Positions 28,186 through 37,710 of a DNA stretch of 64,000 nt are shown in pieces (position 1 is the stretch's first letter; every line of letters starts with the position of its first letter). The stretch is taken from positions 1 through 64,000 of the forward strand of contig DAOTZV010000004.1 of assembly GCA_034434235.1 (NCBI GenBank). Direction: 5' to 3'. Origin of the DNA: CAKZKT01 sp034434235 (GTDB taxonomy: Bacteria; Chloroflexota; Anaerolineae; CG2-30-64-16). A model generated the notes under the pieces. That model had not been told where the DNA came from, ran no database searches, and saw nothing but the letters and a program-made list of their open reading frames with translations. The translations under genes were made by a program, and so were the position numbers.

Positions 28186-29508
28186 TCACGGCTCGATGAT
28201 CACCGACGCGGTCATATTCCATCGCAACCGACTATCGCTCTGATCGGGCCGAATCACCGCGGTATAAACAATATCGCCCTGGCGATTCTCGCCTAACGGC
28301 CTGATGCGCACCACCCGGCCCGTCATCTGGAGATCGGGAAGCGCATCCAGCGCAATAGACACAGCCGCGCCCTCCGCCACGCGCGCCACATAAGTCTCGG
28401 TCAGATCGGCCGTCTCGATCTGCCATTCCGAGAGGTCGGCCAGATGGACGAGCACCGCGCCCGGCATCGCCTGCTCACCGGGCTGCACATTCAATGCAGC
28501 CACAACTCCCGCGAAAGGCGCCCTGAGCTCGGTCTCGGCCAACGCGGCCCGAGCCTGAGCCAACGCTGCGCGAGCCGCGGCCACATCGGCTTCGGCCATG
28601 GCCAGCGCTTCAGACCGTGCACCCGCTTTCAACAGATCGAGCTGCGCCTGCGCTCGACGCACCTCGGCCGCGGCCGCGGCCACGTCGGCCGCGTTGCCGG
28701 CGGTCAACAGCTCGAGCTGCGCCTGCGCCCGCTCGACACGCGCGCGGGCCGCGGCGATATCGGCCGCGCTGGCGCCGGTTTTGAGCTGCGTCAGGCGCGC
28801 CTGGGCCGCGTGATACAGGTTCGTGGCCTGCTCCAACTGGAGCGCCTCGGCGCGCATCCCGATATGCGGATCGCCCTTCACCGCATCGTAGGCCGCCTGG
28901 GCCTGTTTGAGGGCCGCCGCGGCGTTCAAAAACTCAGCCTGGGCCGCGATCAGGAGTAGCTCGTCGGGCCCGGCCAGGAGCTTCTGCAGGGCGGCCTGCG
29001 CTTCGGCCACACCCGCTTTGGCCGCGGCCACCTCGGCCGGCGAAGCTCCCTCTCGAACGCGCTCAAGTCGCGCCTGCGCGGCATCTACCGCCGCCTGCGC
29101 CGCAGCGATCTCTTCGGCTCGCGGCCCGGCCTTGAGCTGCGCCAGGTTGGCCTCGGCGCGCTGAAGCTGCGCCTCGGCCAGAGCCACCGCCGCCATCTGA
29201 CGACCGGCCTCCAGCCGCAGCAACGTCTGGCCGGCCGCCACCCGATCCCCTTCAGCGACCATCACTTCGGCCACGATGCCCGCGGCCGACAGGCCAAGCC
29301 GGGCGCTGCGCGCCGGCACCACGCGCGCCTCGGCGACGATCCGTCCGCCCATGCTGCGAACGACCGTCGGGGTGCCTGCCAGCGTCGGCTGCGACGTGGC
29401 GGTCGGCGCGGCTGCCGGCATGGCGGCCGGCGCGCAGCCGGGCAATCCTCCGACGCCGCAAAGGACAACCAGGCCGAAGATCAGCCTGACGATCCCCCTC
29501 TTCTGCAT
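28186..29508 (-). CDS. Efflux adaptor lipoprotein (HlyD/membrane-fusion family)
   Basis: A 440-residue membrane-fusion-type adaptor. N-terminal lipoprotein signal with lipobox LPGC (Cys 25), a first lipoyl half (VAEGDRVAAGQTLLRL), a very long Ala/Glu/Gln-rich coiled coil (about 105-330) made of 30-40-residue repeats ending LKAG/LLAG, then the second lipoyl half (LRAPFAGVVAALNVQPGEQ) and beta barrel. It would link a membrane exporter to the cell surface. No ABC or RND partner lies next to it. ATG 29508 is chosen for the signal peptide and the AGAGAAG before it. Confidence 0.88.
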   Translation of the reverse strand: MQKRGIVRLIFGLVVLCGVGGLPGCAPAAMPAAAPTATSQPTLAGTPTVVRSMGGRIVAEARVVPARSARLGLSAAGIVAEVMVAEGDRVAAGQTLLRLEAGRQMAAVALAEAQLQRAEANLAQLKAGPRAEEIAAAQAAVDAAQARLERVREGASPAEVAAAKAGVAEAQAALQKLLAGPDELLLIAAQAEFLNAAAALKQAQAAYDAVKGDPHIGMRAEALQLEQATNLYHAAQARLTQLKTGASAADIAAARARVERAQAQLELLTAGNAADVAAAAAEVRRAQAQLDLLKAGARSEALAMAEADVAAARAALAQARAALAETELRAPFAGVVAALNVQPGEQAMPGAVLVHLADLSEWQIETADLTETYVARVAEGAAVSIALDALPDLQMTGRVVRIRPLGENRQGDIVYTAVIRPDQSDSRLRWNMTASVIIEP

Positions 29509-29545
29509 GGACGCTTCTCTCTCGCTCGAAAAACGATCTGCCTCT

Positions 29546-29574
29546 ATCTTATCACAATGATTTGCAGACCCCAA
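29546..29574 (-). promoter_or_regulatory. Probable promoter of the efflux adaptor gene
   Basis: Minus strand: TTGGGG (29569-29574), 17 bp, TAAGAT (29546-29551). Weak -35. Confidence 0.4.
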
Positions 29575-29604
29575 CAATGGCCTGCGCGGCACAAGACGCA
29601 TGTC

Positions 29605-31041
29605 TCACAACTGCCCGCGCGCCATCGCCTCCATCAGCGCCAGCTCGCGGTGAATCGGGTCGTCGGCCACGCGACGGGCCAACGCCTCGGCCTGCGCCTG
29701 CGCCTCGGCCCGAATAGCGGCCTCATCGGCCGTAAGCACCCGGCCGTCGGCCACCAGCACGCGGCCGGCCACCAGCACCGTCTTCACCTCGCGGCCGGTC
29801 GCGGCATAAACCAGATTGGGCACAATGTTGCGCACGGGCGCATCGAGCACCGGAGAAAGGTTGAGGGCCGTCAAGTCCACCAGGATCAGATCGGCCTGCT
29901 TGCCCGGCTCCAGCGAACCGATCTGATCGCCCAGGCCGATGGCCGCCGCGGACTCGACCGTCGCCATGCGCAGCACATCCCACGCGGGCATGACGGTCGG
30001 ATCGCGGTATCTGATCTTATTGAAGAGCGCGGTGAGCTTCATTTCGTTGAAGATGTTGTTGCAGTTGTTCCCCGCGGCCTGATCGGACCCCAGTGCCACC
30101 TTGCCGCCGGCCCGTCGGAACGCATGCGCGGGCGGCACGATGCCGTCAATGATCCCGATGCTGCCGGAGCAGAGTGCCATCCCGACCCCGCGCGCCGCGA
30201 TCTGGCCGGTCTCCTCCTCGGTCGCCTCCGTCAGATGAACGGCCAGGAGCTGATCGTCCAGATAGCCCAACTCGGCCAGGAAGGCCGGCGTACGCTGGCC
30301 GTAGCGCTTGAGCATCTGGGCGATCTCGCGATCGCCCTGGGCCACATGCATGTGGATCATCAACCCCTCGCGGTCGGCGATCCGCTTGATCTGGAGGAGC
30401 TGCTCGCGCGGCAACATGTCGGCCGCCTGCGGGCCGAGCATCACGGTGATCCGGCCATCGGCCGCGCCATGCCACTCGCGCGCGAACGCCACGGCCTGAT
30501 CTATGGCGCGCCGGCCCGCGTCCAGGTCGAACGGATAGAGGTCGCCGAGCTTCCAGCCGGCCATCCCGCCCGGCGGCAGCGCATTGATCGTCGGCGTCAA
30601 CCGCGCCCGCACGCCCACCTGCACGAAGAACTCGGCCCAGCCGGACATGGGCCGCGTATAATCCACCATCGTAGTCGTGCCGGCCTTGAGCGCCTCGAGC
30701 ACGTTGAGCTTCGTTCCCGCCAGCGCGATCTCAGGGGTCATGTGCCGCGCATAGGGCGCCAACGCCTTCTGCATCCAATGCGTCACGTCCTGCGCCACTC
30801 CGCGGGCCACCGCCCAGGTGGTGTGCATGTGCGCGTCGATCAGGCCGGGCAACACAGCGCAATCGCGCGCCTCGATCACCCGATCGGCGCGAAAACGACC
30901 GGCCAGCTCGACCGTAGGCCCGACGGCCGCAATCCGACTGCCGATTACGGCCACCGCGCCGTCGGGGATATAGCCCACGCCCTCGCCCTGCATGGTAAAG
31001 AGATGGCCGTGGGTAATCAGGATGTCCGCGTGCTCATTCAC
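29605..31041 (-). CDS. Amidohydrolase, TRZ/ATZ-type deaminase family
   Basis: A 478-residue metal-dependent hydrolase of the family containing SAH/MTA deaminase, 8-oxoguanine deaminase and atrazine chlorohydrolase. Metal ligands: DAHMHTTW, HMHVAQGD, HLTEA and the Asp in GSDQAAGNNCNN. The C-terminal beta domain repeats SLEPGKQADLILVDL. The likely reaction is deamination of a purine-related or other heterocyclic compound. GTG 31041 is chosen because GGGAGG lies just upstream; it begins 44 bp after the stop of the upstream membrane protein gene and probably shares its transcript. Confidence 0.88.
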   Translation of the reverse strand: MNEHADILITHGHLFTMQGEGVGYIPDGAVAVIGSRIAAVGPTVELAGRFRADRVIEARDCAVLPGLIDAHMHTTWAVARGVAQDVTHWMQKALAPYARHMTPEIALAGTKLNVLEALKAGTTTMVDYTRPMSGWAEFFVQVGVRARLTPTINALPPGGMAGWKLGDLYPFDLDAGRRAIDQAVAFAREWHGAADGRITVMLGPQAADMLPREQLLQIKRIADREGLMIHMHVAQGDREIAQMLKRYGQRTPAFLAELGYLDDQLLAVHLTEATEEETGQIAARGVGMALCSGSIGIIDGIVPPAHAFRRAGGKVALGSDQAAGNNCNNIFNEMKLTALFNKIRYRDPTVMPAWDVLRMATVESAAAIGLGDQIGSLEPGKQADLILVDLTALNLSPVLDAPVRNIVPNLVYAATGREVKTVLVAGRVLVADGRVLTADEAAIRAEAQAQAEALARRVADDPIHRELALMEAMARGQL

Positions 31042-31085
31042 AAGAGGCCCTCCCGAAAAGTAACGGCGCACGACGTGCGCGGTTA

Positions 31086-32717
31086 TCAGTCGGCGCTCCG
31101 CCGCCACACCTGATAATTGCCGAACGAAGTCACCGGCCGGTAGCGCTGGCGGATATAATCATCCAGATAGGTGACGCCGCTGCTGATCGAGCTGGCGTTC
31201 GGCTCGCGCGACTCCCAGCCCGCGGCCAACACCACCCATCGCACGTCGTGAGCCGCCAGCTCGGCCGCGATCGCCTGCTGGACGGGCAACGTGGTCGCCA
31301 GGCCGGGGTGCAGCTCGGCATAGCGCGTGGGGATGCGCCGGTCGGCCAGGAAATAAAGCATCAGATCGTTGACGAAGATCTGATCGTGCCGCGCGTTGCC
31401 GATGAACACGTACTCGTCGGGTTGCGTCTGCGCCCGGATGTATTCGGCCACACGGGCCTGATCGCGGCCCAACGGCACACACCCGGCCTTGGGATCGGTC
31501 GAATAACAGCCCAGGGGCGAAGCCGCGTTCATCTGCGCCAGAAAGACAAAATGGACGACGTAAGGCCCGGTCAACAGCAGAAAGGCCAAGCCGCCCGCGG
31601 CCACGCGAAACGGCACGCTCTGCCACCAGCGCCGCGGCAGCCGATAGAGCAGGACGGTCGCCACGATCACGGCGCAGAACGTCATCGGCAGGGCATGCAA
31701 TTCGTGATAGCGCGAGGTGGCCTTCACCGCCAGCCCCAGGCCCGCGCCGATCAACGCCAGAAACAGGACGCCGGCCTGATAGCGGCGATCCGATCTCGGC
31801 ACCGGCCGCCAGAAGAGCCAGCGAACGGCCGCAACGAGCCCGGCCACGAAGGTCGCCAGGGGCAGATAGAGGCGCAGCCAGTCGTTCCATTGCAGGCCGT
31901 TGATCCGGCCGAAATCGGGGATGAGGGGCGGTACGGGCAGATAGCGAACCGCGCGAAACGTGGTCGCCGGAAAGTGCACCAGATCCTCGTAGAGGACATC
32001 GAAGCCGGCGGCAAGGCCGAAGGCCAGATAGACCGGCAGTGCAACGACCAGCGCGCCGGCCGCCAGGATTGCCTCGCTCCGCAAGATGTAGCCTGGCCAC
32101 CCCCGCCGGCCGATGCCCGCCTCATACGCCACGCGCAGCGCGTGGGCCGCCACGGCCGCGCCGAAACCGATCGCCGCGTAGCCGCCGAAATCGAGCCGCA
32201 GCAGCGCCGTCAGGCCCAGGACCAGGCCGGTCGCCAGAAGCCAACGCCTCTGGCCAGCCCGAACATAGCGCAGGAACGCCAGCGCGGCCAACAGGATGGC
32301 GCCGGTCGCCGGAAACGCCGGATAGGAGTAGAAGCGGATCGTCCCCAGCCAGAAGGTCACCAGCGCCCAGGGGATCAGCGCGGCGCGCCGGGAAGTCAAC
32401 GGCAGCGCCAGCGCATAGACGCCGAGCGTCAACAAGAAGCGCAAGGCCGTGTCGAAAAGCCGCGCGGCCAGGATATTCGGCCCGACCAACGCGAACAACC
32501 CGGCCAGCGCGTAGAAATAGCCGGGCGAATAAAGGGTCCAGAAGTCCCGATAGATCACCTCGCCGCCGCGGATGCGTTCGGCGTTGACAAGGACCAGGCC
32601 CTCATCGTAAAGGTTGGCCGGCGACTTGAGCTGTCCGCAAAGGAAAAGCAAGCCGCAGACAAAGGCAACGACCAGAATCCGACGCCGCCAACCGATGCGG
32701 CGAAGCAGGTTGGCCAT
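31086..32717 (-). CDS. Polytopic GT-C-like glycosyltransferase
   Basis: A 543-residue membrane protein with about 9-11 hydrophobic helices. The first extracytoplasmic loop holds an acidic motif (NLYDEGLVLVNAERI) like the catalytic loop of GT-C transferases (GT39/ArnT-like), and DFWTLYSPGYFYALAG follows. The C-terminal soluble part (about 440-543) has YIRAQTQPDEYVFIGN, common in this group. It would transfer a sugar from a polyprenyl-phosphate carrier at the outer face. Substrate unknown. Confidence 0.75.
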   Translation of the reverse strand: MANLLRRIGWRRRILVVAFVCGLLFLCGQLKSPANLYDEGLVLVNAERIRGGEVIYRDFWTLYSPGYFYALAGLFALVGPNILAARLFDTALRFLLTLGVYALALPLTSRRAALIPWALVTFWLGTIRFYSYPAFPATGAILLAALAFLRYVRAGQRRWLLATGLVLGLTALLRLDFGGYAAIGFGAAVAAHALRVAYEAGIGRRGWPGYILRSEAILAAGALVVALPVYLAFGLAAGFDVLYEDLVHFPATTFRAVRYLPVPPLIPDFGRINGLQWNDWLRLYLPLATFVAGLVAAVRWLFWRPVPRSDRRYQAGVLFLALIGAGLGLAVKATSRYHELHALPMTFCAVIVATVLLYRLPRRWWQSVPFRVAAGGLAFLLLTGPYVVHFVFLAQMNAASPLGCYSTDPKAGCVPLGRDQARVAEYIRAQTQPDEYVFIGNARHDQIFVNDLMLYFLADRRIPTRYAELHPGLATTLPVQQAIAAELAAHDVRWVVLAAGWESREPNASSISSGVTYLDDYIRQRYRPVTSFGNYQVWRRSAD

Positions 32718-32723
32718 CGGTGG

Positions 32724-33212
32724 TCAAGGGGAAGCGGCGTGGCCGTCGCGTCGCGTCAACAGCCAGCTCAAAAATACGGTGACGGCCAGCGCCGCACACG
32801 GCAACACCAGGCTCCAGACGGTGAAGAGGCCAAGCGCGCCCATGAAGATCACCTGGATCGCCAGGGCCACGAACAGCACGCCGAACTCAATGGCCGTGAC
32901 GAGCGTGAAACGGCGCCACAACGTGCCGGTCTCGACGCCGTTGCGATAGTAATACTCCACCAGCACGATCATCAGGACGGCCAGGATCCCCATGATGAGA
33001 GTGCCGAAGCGATCCATCGCATTGCGGATGAACGGCACCTGAAACCGCTCGCTCGGCGTCCCGGTCAACATGGCGCCCATCGTCGCGGCCTCGACGAGCG
33101 CGCTGAAGGCCCCGCGCACGGCCCAGAACATGATGAACACGCCCAGGGCGCTGGTGACCGCCCACAGGCCCCAACCCAAAAGGTATTCGGTTATCTTTCG
33201 CGTCTGCTCCAT
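32724..33212 (-). CDS. Four-helix membrane protein
   Basis: A 162-residue protein with four predicted membrane helices (about 10-35, 68-88, 100-120, 128-150). No family recognised. ATG 33212 is chosen over ATG 33218 because GAAGG lies at normal distance only from the former. It ends 6 bp before the glycosyltransferase start, so the two are almost surely cotranslated. Confidence 0.7.
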   Translation of the reverse strand: MEQTRKITEYLLGWGLWAVTSALGVFIMFWAVRGAFSALVEAATMGAMLTGTPSERFQVPFIRNAMDRFGTLIMGILAVLMIVLVEYYYRNGVETGTLWRRFTLVTAIEFGVLFVALAIQVIFMGALGLFTVWSLVLPCAALAVTVFLSWLLTRRDGHAASP

Positions 33213-33224
33213 AGGCATCCTTCG

Positions 33225-33305
33225 ATTGCATCGCCAAAGCGCGCAGAGCGCAGAGGCAACGCAGATCACTCTCTGCGTCCTCTGCGCCTTTGCGGTGCAA
33301 AAAGA
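33225..33305. repeat. GCGCAGAG/CTCTGCG repeat
   Basis: The gap between the transporter ATPase gene and the membrane protein gene contains GCGCAGAGCGCAGAGG and, inverted, CTCTGCGTCCTCTGCGCC. A related fragment (AGAGGCGCAGAGACACTCTC) is at 10193-10212. It can fold into a hairpin that might reduce expression of downstream genes. Confidence 0.6.
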
Positions 33306-33322
33306 GATTGTGCGGTGGCCGC

Positions 33323-34336
33323 CTAGATCCCCTGCAAAGTGAGCGACTTCGCCAGGTGACAACTCACATAAGACCCGGACCCCACCTCGACCAGGGCCGG
33401 CGCTTCGAGCTTGCACTGCTCGACCGCGTACTTACAACGCGTCTCGAACACGCACCCCTTCGGCAGGTTGGCCAGGTCGGGCGGCTCGCCCGGCGACACC
33501 AGGCGCATGCCGCGCTTGCGCTGCGAGGGCTTGGGCACGGCCGCCAACAGCGCCTCGGTGTACGGATGCTTGGGATGGCTCAAGAGCTCTTGCTTGGGCC
33601 CCAGCTCGACCAGCTTGCCGGCATACATTACCGCGATGCGATCGCTCACGTAGCGAACAACGCTCATGGCGTGCGAGATGAACAGATAAGTCAAGCCGAA
33701 CTTCTGTTGCAGGTCGAGCAGAAGGTTCAGGATCTGGGCCTGGATCGAGACGTCCAACGCCGAGACCGGCTCATCGGCCACCACCAGCTTGGGATTGACC
33801 ACCATGGCGCGGGCGATGCCGATGCGCTGGCGCTGGCCGCCGCTAAAGCTATGCGGGTAGCGCTGGAGATGTTCCACGCGCAGCCCCACCTGGAGGATCA
33901 TCTCCGTCACCCGCTCTTCCAGTTCCTTGCCGCGCGCCAGGTTGTTCACCAACAACGGCTCGCCCACCGTCTGTAGCACGGTCATGCGGGGATTGAGCGA
34001 GGAATACGGATCCTGAAAGATCATCTGGGCGCGCTTGCGGAACTTCGACAGCTCCTTCCCCTTCAACGCAGTTACGTCGAGCGTCTCGCCGTCCACCCGC
34101 ATGATCACCCGGCCGCCCGTGGGCTGATACAGGCGGGTGATGCATCGGCCCAGGGTCGTCTTGCCGGAGCCGCTTTCGCCTACGATTCCCAGCGTTTCGC
34201 CGGCCTGCACGTCAATGTTCACACCATCCACAGCCTTGACGAAACCGGTCTGCCGCTGGAGAAAGCCTTTGGACAGCGGGAACCATTTCTGGAGGTTCCG
34301 GACTTCCAACAATGGGAGTTGTGCTTGATCGGGCAT
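33323..34336 (-). CDS. Opp/Dpp-type ABC importer ATPase (OppF-like)
   Basis: A 337-residue ATPase with Walker A GESGSGKTTLGR, signature SGGQRQRIGIARA, Walker B VADEPVSALDVS and the C-terminal oligopeptide/dipeptide extension with the cysteine cluster (CVFETRCKYAVEQCK), which in this family can hold an iron-sulfur cluster. It pairs with the OppD-like subunit encoded immediately upstream. ATG 34336 is preferred because GGAGAGG lies 9 nt before it; ATG 34354 has no ribosome site. Confidence 0.93.
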   Translation of the reverse strand: MPDQAQLPLLEVRNLQKWFPLSKGFLQRQTGFVKAVDGVNIDVQAGETLGIVGESGSGKTTLGRCITRLYQPTGGRVIMRVDGETLDVTALKGKELSKFRKRAQMIFQDPYSSLNPRMTVLQTVGEPLLVNNLARGKELEERVTEMILQVGLRVEHLQRYPHSFSGGQRQRIGIARAMVVNPKLVVADEPVSALDVSIQAQILNLLLDLQQKFGLTYLFISHAMSVVRYVSDRIAVMYAGKLVELGPKQELLSHPKHPYTEALLAAVPKPSQRKRGMRLVSPGEPPDLANLPKGCVFETRCKYAVEQCKLEAPALVEVGSGSYVSCHLAKSLTLQGI

Positions 34337-34361
34337 GCTCGTTTGCCTCTCCATCGGCCAT

Positions 34362-35393
34362 TTACTGATACAGGAAGCAGCGCACCTTGTGCCCCGGGAC
34401 GACCTCCTTCAGGGGCGGCGGCGCCGCATCGCATACGCCCGGCATACGCCGGTCACAGCGCGAAAAGAACCGACATCCCGGAATCACCGCGAACGGGCTG
34501 GGCAACGTGCCGCTGATCGGCACCAGCCGCTCCAGCTTGCCCTCGATGGTCGGAATGGAACGCCAGAGCGCCAGCGTGTAGGGATGCAGCGGATTGTCGA
34601 AGATCTCGTCGGTGCTGGCATACTCCATGACCTGGCCCAGGTACATCACCATGATCTCGTCCGACATCTCGCCGACCACGGCCAGATCGTGACTGATGTA
34701 CATCAGCGCCATGCCGAAATCAGCCTGGAGCTTCTTGATCAGATCGAGGATCTGCGCCTCGATGGTCACGTCGAGCGCGGTCGTCGGCTCGTCGCCGATC
34801 AGCAGCCGCGGGCCGCAGATCAGGGCCATGGCGATCATCGCGCGCTGGCGCATCCCGCCGGAGAGCTGATGCGGATACGCGTCCACCAGGCGCCGCGGCT
34901 GCGGGATGCCCACGCGGGCCAACATCTCGATGGTGCGCTCGCGGGCCTCCTTCTTCGTGACCCCTTTCTCGTGGATCAGGATGTTCTCTGCGATCTGATT
35001 GCCGATGGTATGCAACGGGCTGAGCGAGGTCATCGGCTCCTGGAAGATCATGCCGATGTGCTTGCCGCGGATCGAACGCATCTTGGGTCCGCTGGCGGGC
35101 AACTTGAGCACGTCCACCACCTCTTCGGCGCCCGCGCCATCTTCCCGCAGGTGCATGTAGATCGCGCCGCCCACCTCGCGGCCGGGCGGCGATGGCACGA
35201 TGCGCATCATGGACTGCGCCGTGACCGACTTGCCGCAGCCGCTCTCGCCGATCACCCCCAACGAACGGCCCTCGTAGATGTTGAAGCTCACCCCATCCAC
35301 CGCGCGCACGGTGCCTTCGTGGAGGAAGAAATAGGTCTTCAGGTCCTGCACTTCGATCAACAGCGGATGATTGTCTGTCGCCGCCATGGTCAT
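34362..35393 (-). CDS. Opp/Dpp-type ABC importer ATPase (OppD-like)
   Basis: A 343-residue ATPase: Walker A GESGCGKSVTAQ, signature LSGGMRQRAMIAMA, Walker B IGDEPTTALDVT and the C-terminal cysteine cluster CRFFSRCDRRMPGVC. Start ATG 35393, or ATG 35387 two codons on; the GGGGGAA ribosome site serves either. It partners the following OppF-like ATPase to power the permease pair. Confidence 0.93.
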   Translation of the reverse strand: MTMAATDNHPLLIEVQDLKTYFFLHEGTVRAVDGVSFNIYEGRSLGVIGESGCGKSVTAQSMMRIVPSPPGREVGGAIYMHLREDGAGAEEVVDVLKLPASGPKMRSIRGKHIGMIFQEPMTSLSPLHTIGNQIAENILIHEKGVTKKEARERTIEMLARVGIPQPRRLVDAYPHQLSGGMRQRAMIAMALICGPRLLIGDEPTTALDVTIEAQILDLIKKLQADFGMALMYISHDLAVVGEMSDEIMVMYLGQVMEYASTDEIFDNPLHPYTLALWRSIPTIEGKLERLVPISGTLPSPFAVIPGCRFFSRCDRRMPGVCDAAPPPLKEVVPGHKVRCFLYQ

Positions 35394-35402
35394 TCTTCCC
35401 CC

Positions 35403-36569
35403 TTATCTCTGGTACGGATCGGCCGCATCGCGCAGGCCATCGCCGACGAAGTTGAACATGATCACCGTGGTGATCACAAACAGGGCCGGGATGAGCAGCC
35501 ACGCCTGCTGGGCCACCGCCGTCAAGTTCTGGGCATCCTGCAACAGGGTGCCCCAGCTCACGGCAGGCGGCTGGATGCCGAGGCCGATGAAGCTGAGCGC
35601 GGTCTCGTTCAGGATCATGGCCGGGATCGAGAAAGTGATCGAGACGATCAGATGGCTCGTGAAGCCGGGCAGGAGATGTCGGGTGATAATGCGCCAATCG
35701 CTGGCGCCCGCGCCCTGCGCCGCGAGCGTGTAGTCCTCTTCGCGCAGTTGCAGGATCTTGCCGCGCACCACGCGTGCCAGGCCGCACCAGCCCAAGACGG
35801 AGAGAATGATGGTGATGGCGAAATACATCTTGAGCGTGGGCCAATCGCGCGGCAGGGCCGCCGAGAGGGTCATCCACAGCGGCAGGCCGGGGATGGCCAA
35901 CAGGAAGTCGATCACCCGTTGGATCGCGTCGTCCACCACCCCGCCGAAATAGCCGGAGATGCCGCCCAGGATCACCCCCAATATGAAGCTCAGAAAGACG
36001 CCCACCAGGCCGATCGAGAGGGAGATGCGCGCGCCGAACCAGGTGCGGGCGAAGAGGTCGCGCGAGAGCCGATCGGTGCCGAAAAGGAAGATCGGCGCGC
36101 CCTCGACGCCGAACAGGTGGATGTCGGTCTTGAACAGGCCGAGCAGCTTATACTCGTCGCCGTGCACGAAAAACCGGACAGGATAGATCTGGCTACGGTC
36201 TTCCGTGTATGTCCACTTGAAGGTCTTCTGATCCAGTTTGCGCGTCAGGCCGAAGATATAGGGCTGGATCCCGCCATCCGGCCGGATCAAATGGATCGCG
36301 GTGGGCGGCGCCGCCTGATAGCCCTCGAAGCGCCGGTCCATATCGTAAGGCGAAATGAAATCGGCGAAGATCGCGCCCAGATAGAGCAGGATGATCACGC
36401 CGGCTGCGAAGAGTGCGACCTTGTGGCGGCTGAAACGCCACCAGATCAGCTCCCACTGGCTGGCATAGTAATAGCGATCCTCCGGCGGGATCGAAGACTT
36501 GTCAAGGATGGTTGCCTGGGCAGCGCTACCGGCCGAAGCAGGTGGGACTTGCGGGTCTTGCGTGCTCAC
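35403..36569 (-). CDS. Opp/Dpp-type ABC importer permease (OppC-like)
   Basis: A 388-residue inner-membrane permease with the EAA loop (GAGASDWRIITRHLLPG). Between the first two helices is a large extracytoplasmic insertion (about residues 70-175, with IHLIRPDGGIQPYIFGL and YPVRFFVHGDEYKLLG). That segment is typical of Opp-type importers that sit in carbohydrate clusters. The GTG at 36569 overlaps the stop of the OppB-like gene (GTGA) and has GGGAGG upstream. Confidence 0.92.
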   Translation of the reverse strand: MSTQDPQVPPASAGSAAQATILDKSSIPPEDRYYYASQWELIWWRFSRHKVALFAAGVIILLYLGAIFADFISPYDMDRRFEGYQAAPPTAIHLIRPDGGIQPYIFGLTRKLDQKTFKWTYTEDRSQIYPVRFFVHGDEYKLLGLFKTDIHLFGVEGAPIFLFGTDRLSRDLFARTWFGARISLSIGLVGVFLSFILGVILGGISGYFGGVVDDAIQRVIDFLLAIPGLPLWMTLSAALPRDWPTLKMYFAITIILSVLGWCGLARVVRGKILQLREEDYTLAAQGAGASDWRIITRHLLPGFTSHLIVSITFSIPAMILNETALSFIGLGIQPPAVSWGTLLQDAQNLTAVAQQAWLLIPALFVITTVIMFNFVGDGLRDAADPYQR

Positions 36570-37564
36570 TTCGCCAACCTCCCAAAGCGGATGCGCGGAT
36601 CCACCAGCACGAGCAGGATGTCGCCCAACAGGGCCCCGATCACCGTGAGCGCGCTCAAGATGAGCACGATGGCGCCGGCCAGGTACATGTCCTGGGCCAG
36701 GGTGGCGCGCAGGAGCACCGGCCCGACCGTCTGCAAGCTCAAAACGATGTCGATCAAGACGGTCCCCGAGACCAGGCCCGGCAGCACCCAGCTCACCGTG
36801 CTGAGGAGCGGATTGATGGCCATGCGCACCGGATATTTGAGGAGCAAGCGCCATTCGGAAAGGCCCTTGGCGCGCGCGGTGATCACGTACTGCTTGTTCA
36901 GCTCGTCCAGCAGGTTATTGCGCACCACGCGGATCGTGGCCGCCGTGTTGCCCAGGCCCACCAGGATCAGCGGCAGCCAGATGTGCTTCAGCAGGTCCAC
37001 GAACTTGGCCATGCTCCAGGGCGCGTCCAGGAACTCCTTGGAGAAGAGCCCCAGGGCCGAGAAGCCCAGTTTGGAAAACAGCAGCCAGGCGATGATCAGC
37101 GCCAGCAGGAAGCCGGGCGTGGCCACGCCGATGAACCCCAGGAAGGTGAACAGATAGTCCAGGACCGAGTACTTGTGGGTCGCGGAATAGATACCGATCG
37201 GTATGGCGACGACCCAGGAGAAGATCAGGGCCGAGAGAGAGATCACCACGGTCATCGGGACGCGTTCCTGGAGGATCTCATTGACCGACTTGTTCCACTG
37301 GAGCGACCAGCCCCAATTGCCGCGGAAGACGATGCCGGTGATCCACCAGACGTAGCGGGCAATCGGCGGCTTGTCCAGGCCGAACTGGATCTTAAGGCGC
37401 TCCGCCTCATCCTCCGAGACCTCGACGCCGGACATCTTCAGTTGCTGGATGCGGAAGCTGACGTAGTCGCCCGGCGGCAACTGGATGAGGAAGAACGCCA
37501 CCATGGACATCAAGGCCAGGATCGGTATCAGCATCAAGACGCGGCGAACGATGTAGAGTAGCAC
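36566..37564 (-). CDS. Opp/Dpp-type ABC importer permease (OppB-like)
   Basis: A 332-residue permease with six predicted helices and the EAA loop (ARAKGLSEWRLLLKYPVR). GTG 37564 is chosen because AGGAGG is 9 nt upstream; the in-frame TTG at 37573 touches the ribosome site and is too close. It follows the solute-binding protein gene after a spacer with two hairpins, which may lower expression relative to that gene. Confidence 0.92.
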   Translation of the reverse strand: MLLYIVRRVLMLIPILALMSMVAFFLIQLPPGDYVSFRIQQLKMSGVEVSEDEAERLKIQFGLDKPPIARYVWWITGIVFRGNWGWSLQWNKSVNEILQERVPMTVVISLSALIFSWVVAIPIGIYSATHKYSVLDYLFTFLGFIGVATPGFLLALIIAWLLFSKLGFSALGLFSKEFLDAPWSMAKFVDLLKHIWLPLILVGLGNTAATIRVVRNNLLDELNKQYVITARAKGLSEWRLLLKYPVRMAINPLLSTVSWVLPGLVSGTVLIDIVLSLQTVGPVLLRATLAQDMYLAGAIVLILSALTVIGALLGDILLVLVDPRIRFGRLAK

Positions 37565-37604
37565 GTCAATCAACCTCCTCGTTCAGAATTCGCGACTGGA
37601 ATCA

Positions 37605-37636
37605 GGTGCCTGGCACCTTTACAGGTGCCAGGCACC
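37605..37636. repeat. GTGCCTGGCAC hairpin, copy 2
   Basis: Perfect 14-bp inverted repeat (arm GGTGCCTGGCACCT, loop TTAC) between the solute-binding protein and OppB-like genes. Confidence 0.85.
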
Positions 37637-37657
37637 CTCCAGGCTCCTGCTACCTCA

Positions 37658-37688
37658 GATGCCAGGCACCTCAGAGGTGCCTGGCACC
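37658..37688. repeat. GTGCCTGGCAC hairpin, copy 3
   Basis: Inverted repeat with one mismatch in 14 (arm GATGCCAGGCACCT, loop CAG), 21 bp from copy 2. The two could form alternative pairings, since each arm complements arms of the other copy. Confidence 0.8.
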
Positions 37689-37710
37689 GCACGCGCTTCC
37701 GCAACAAATG

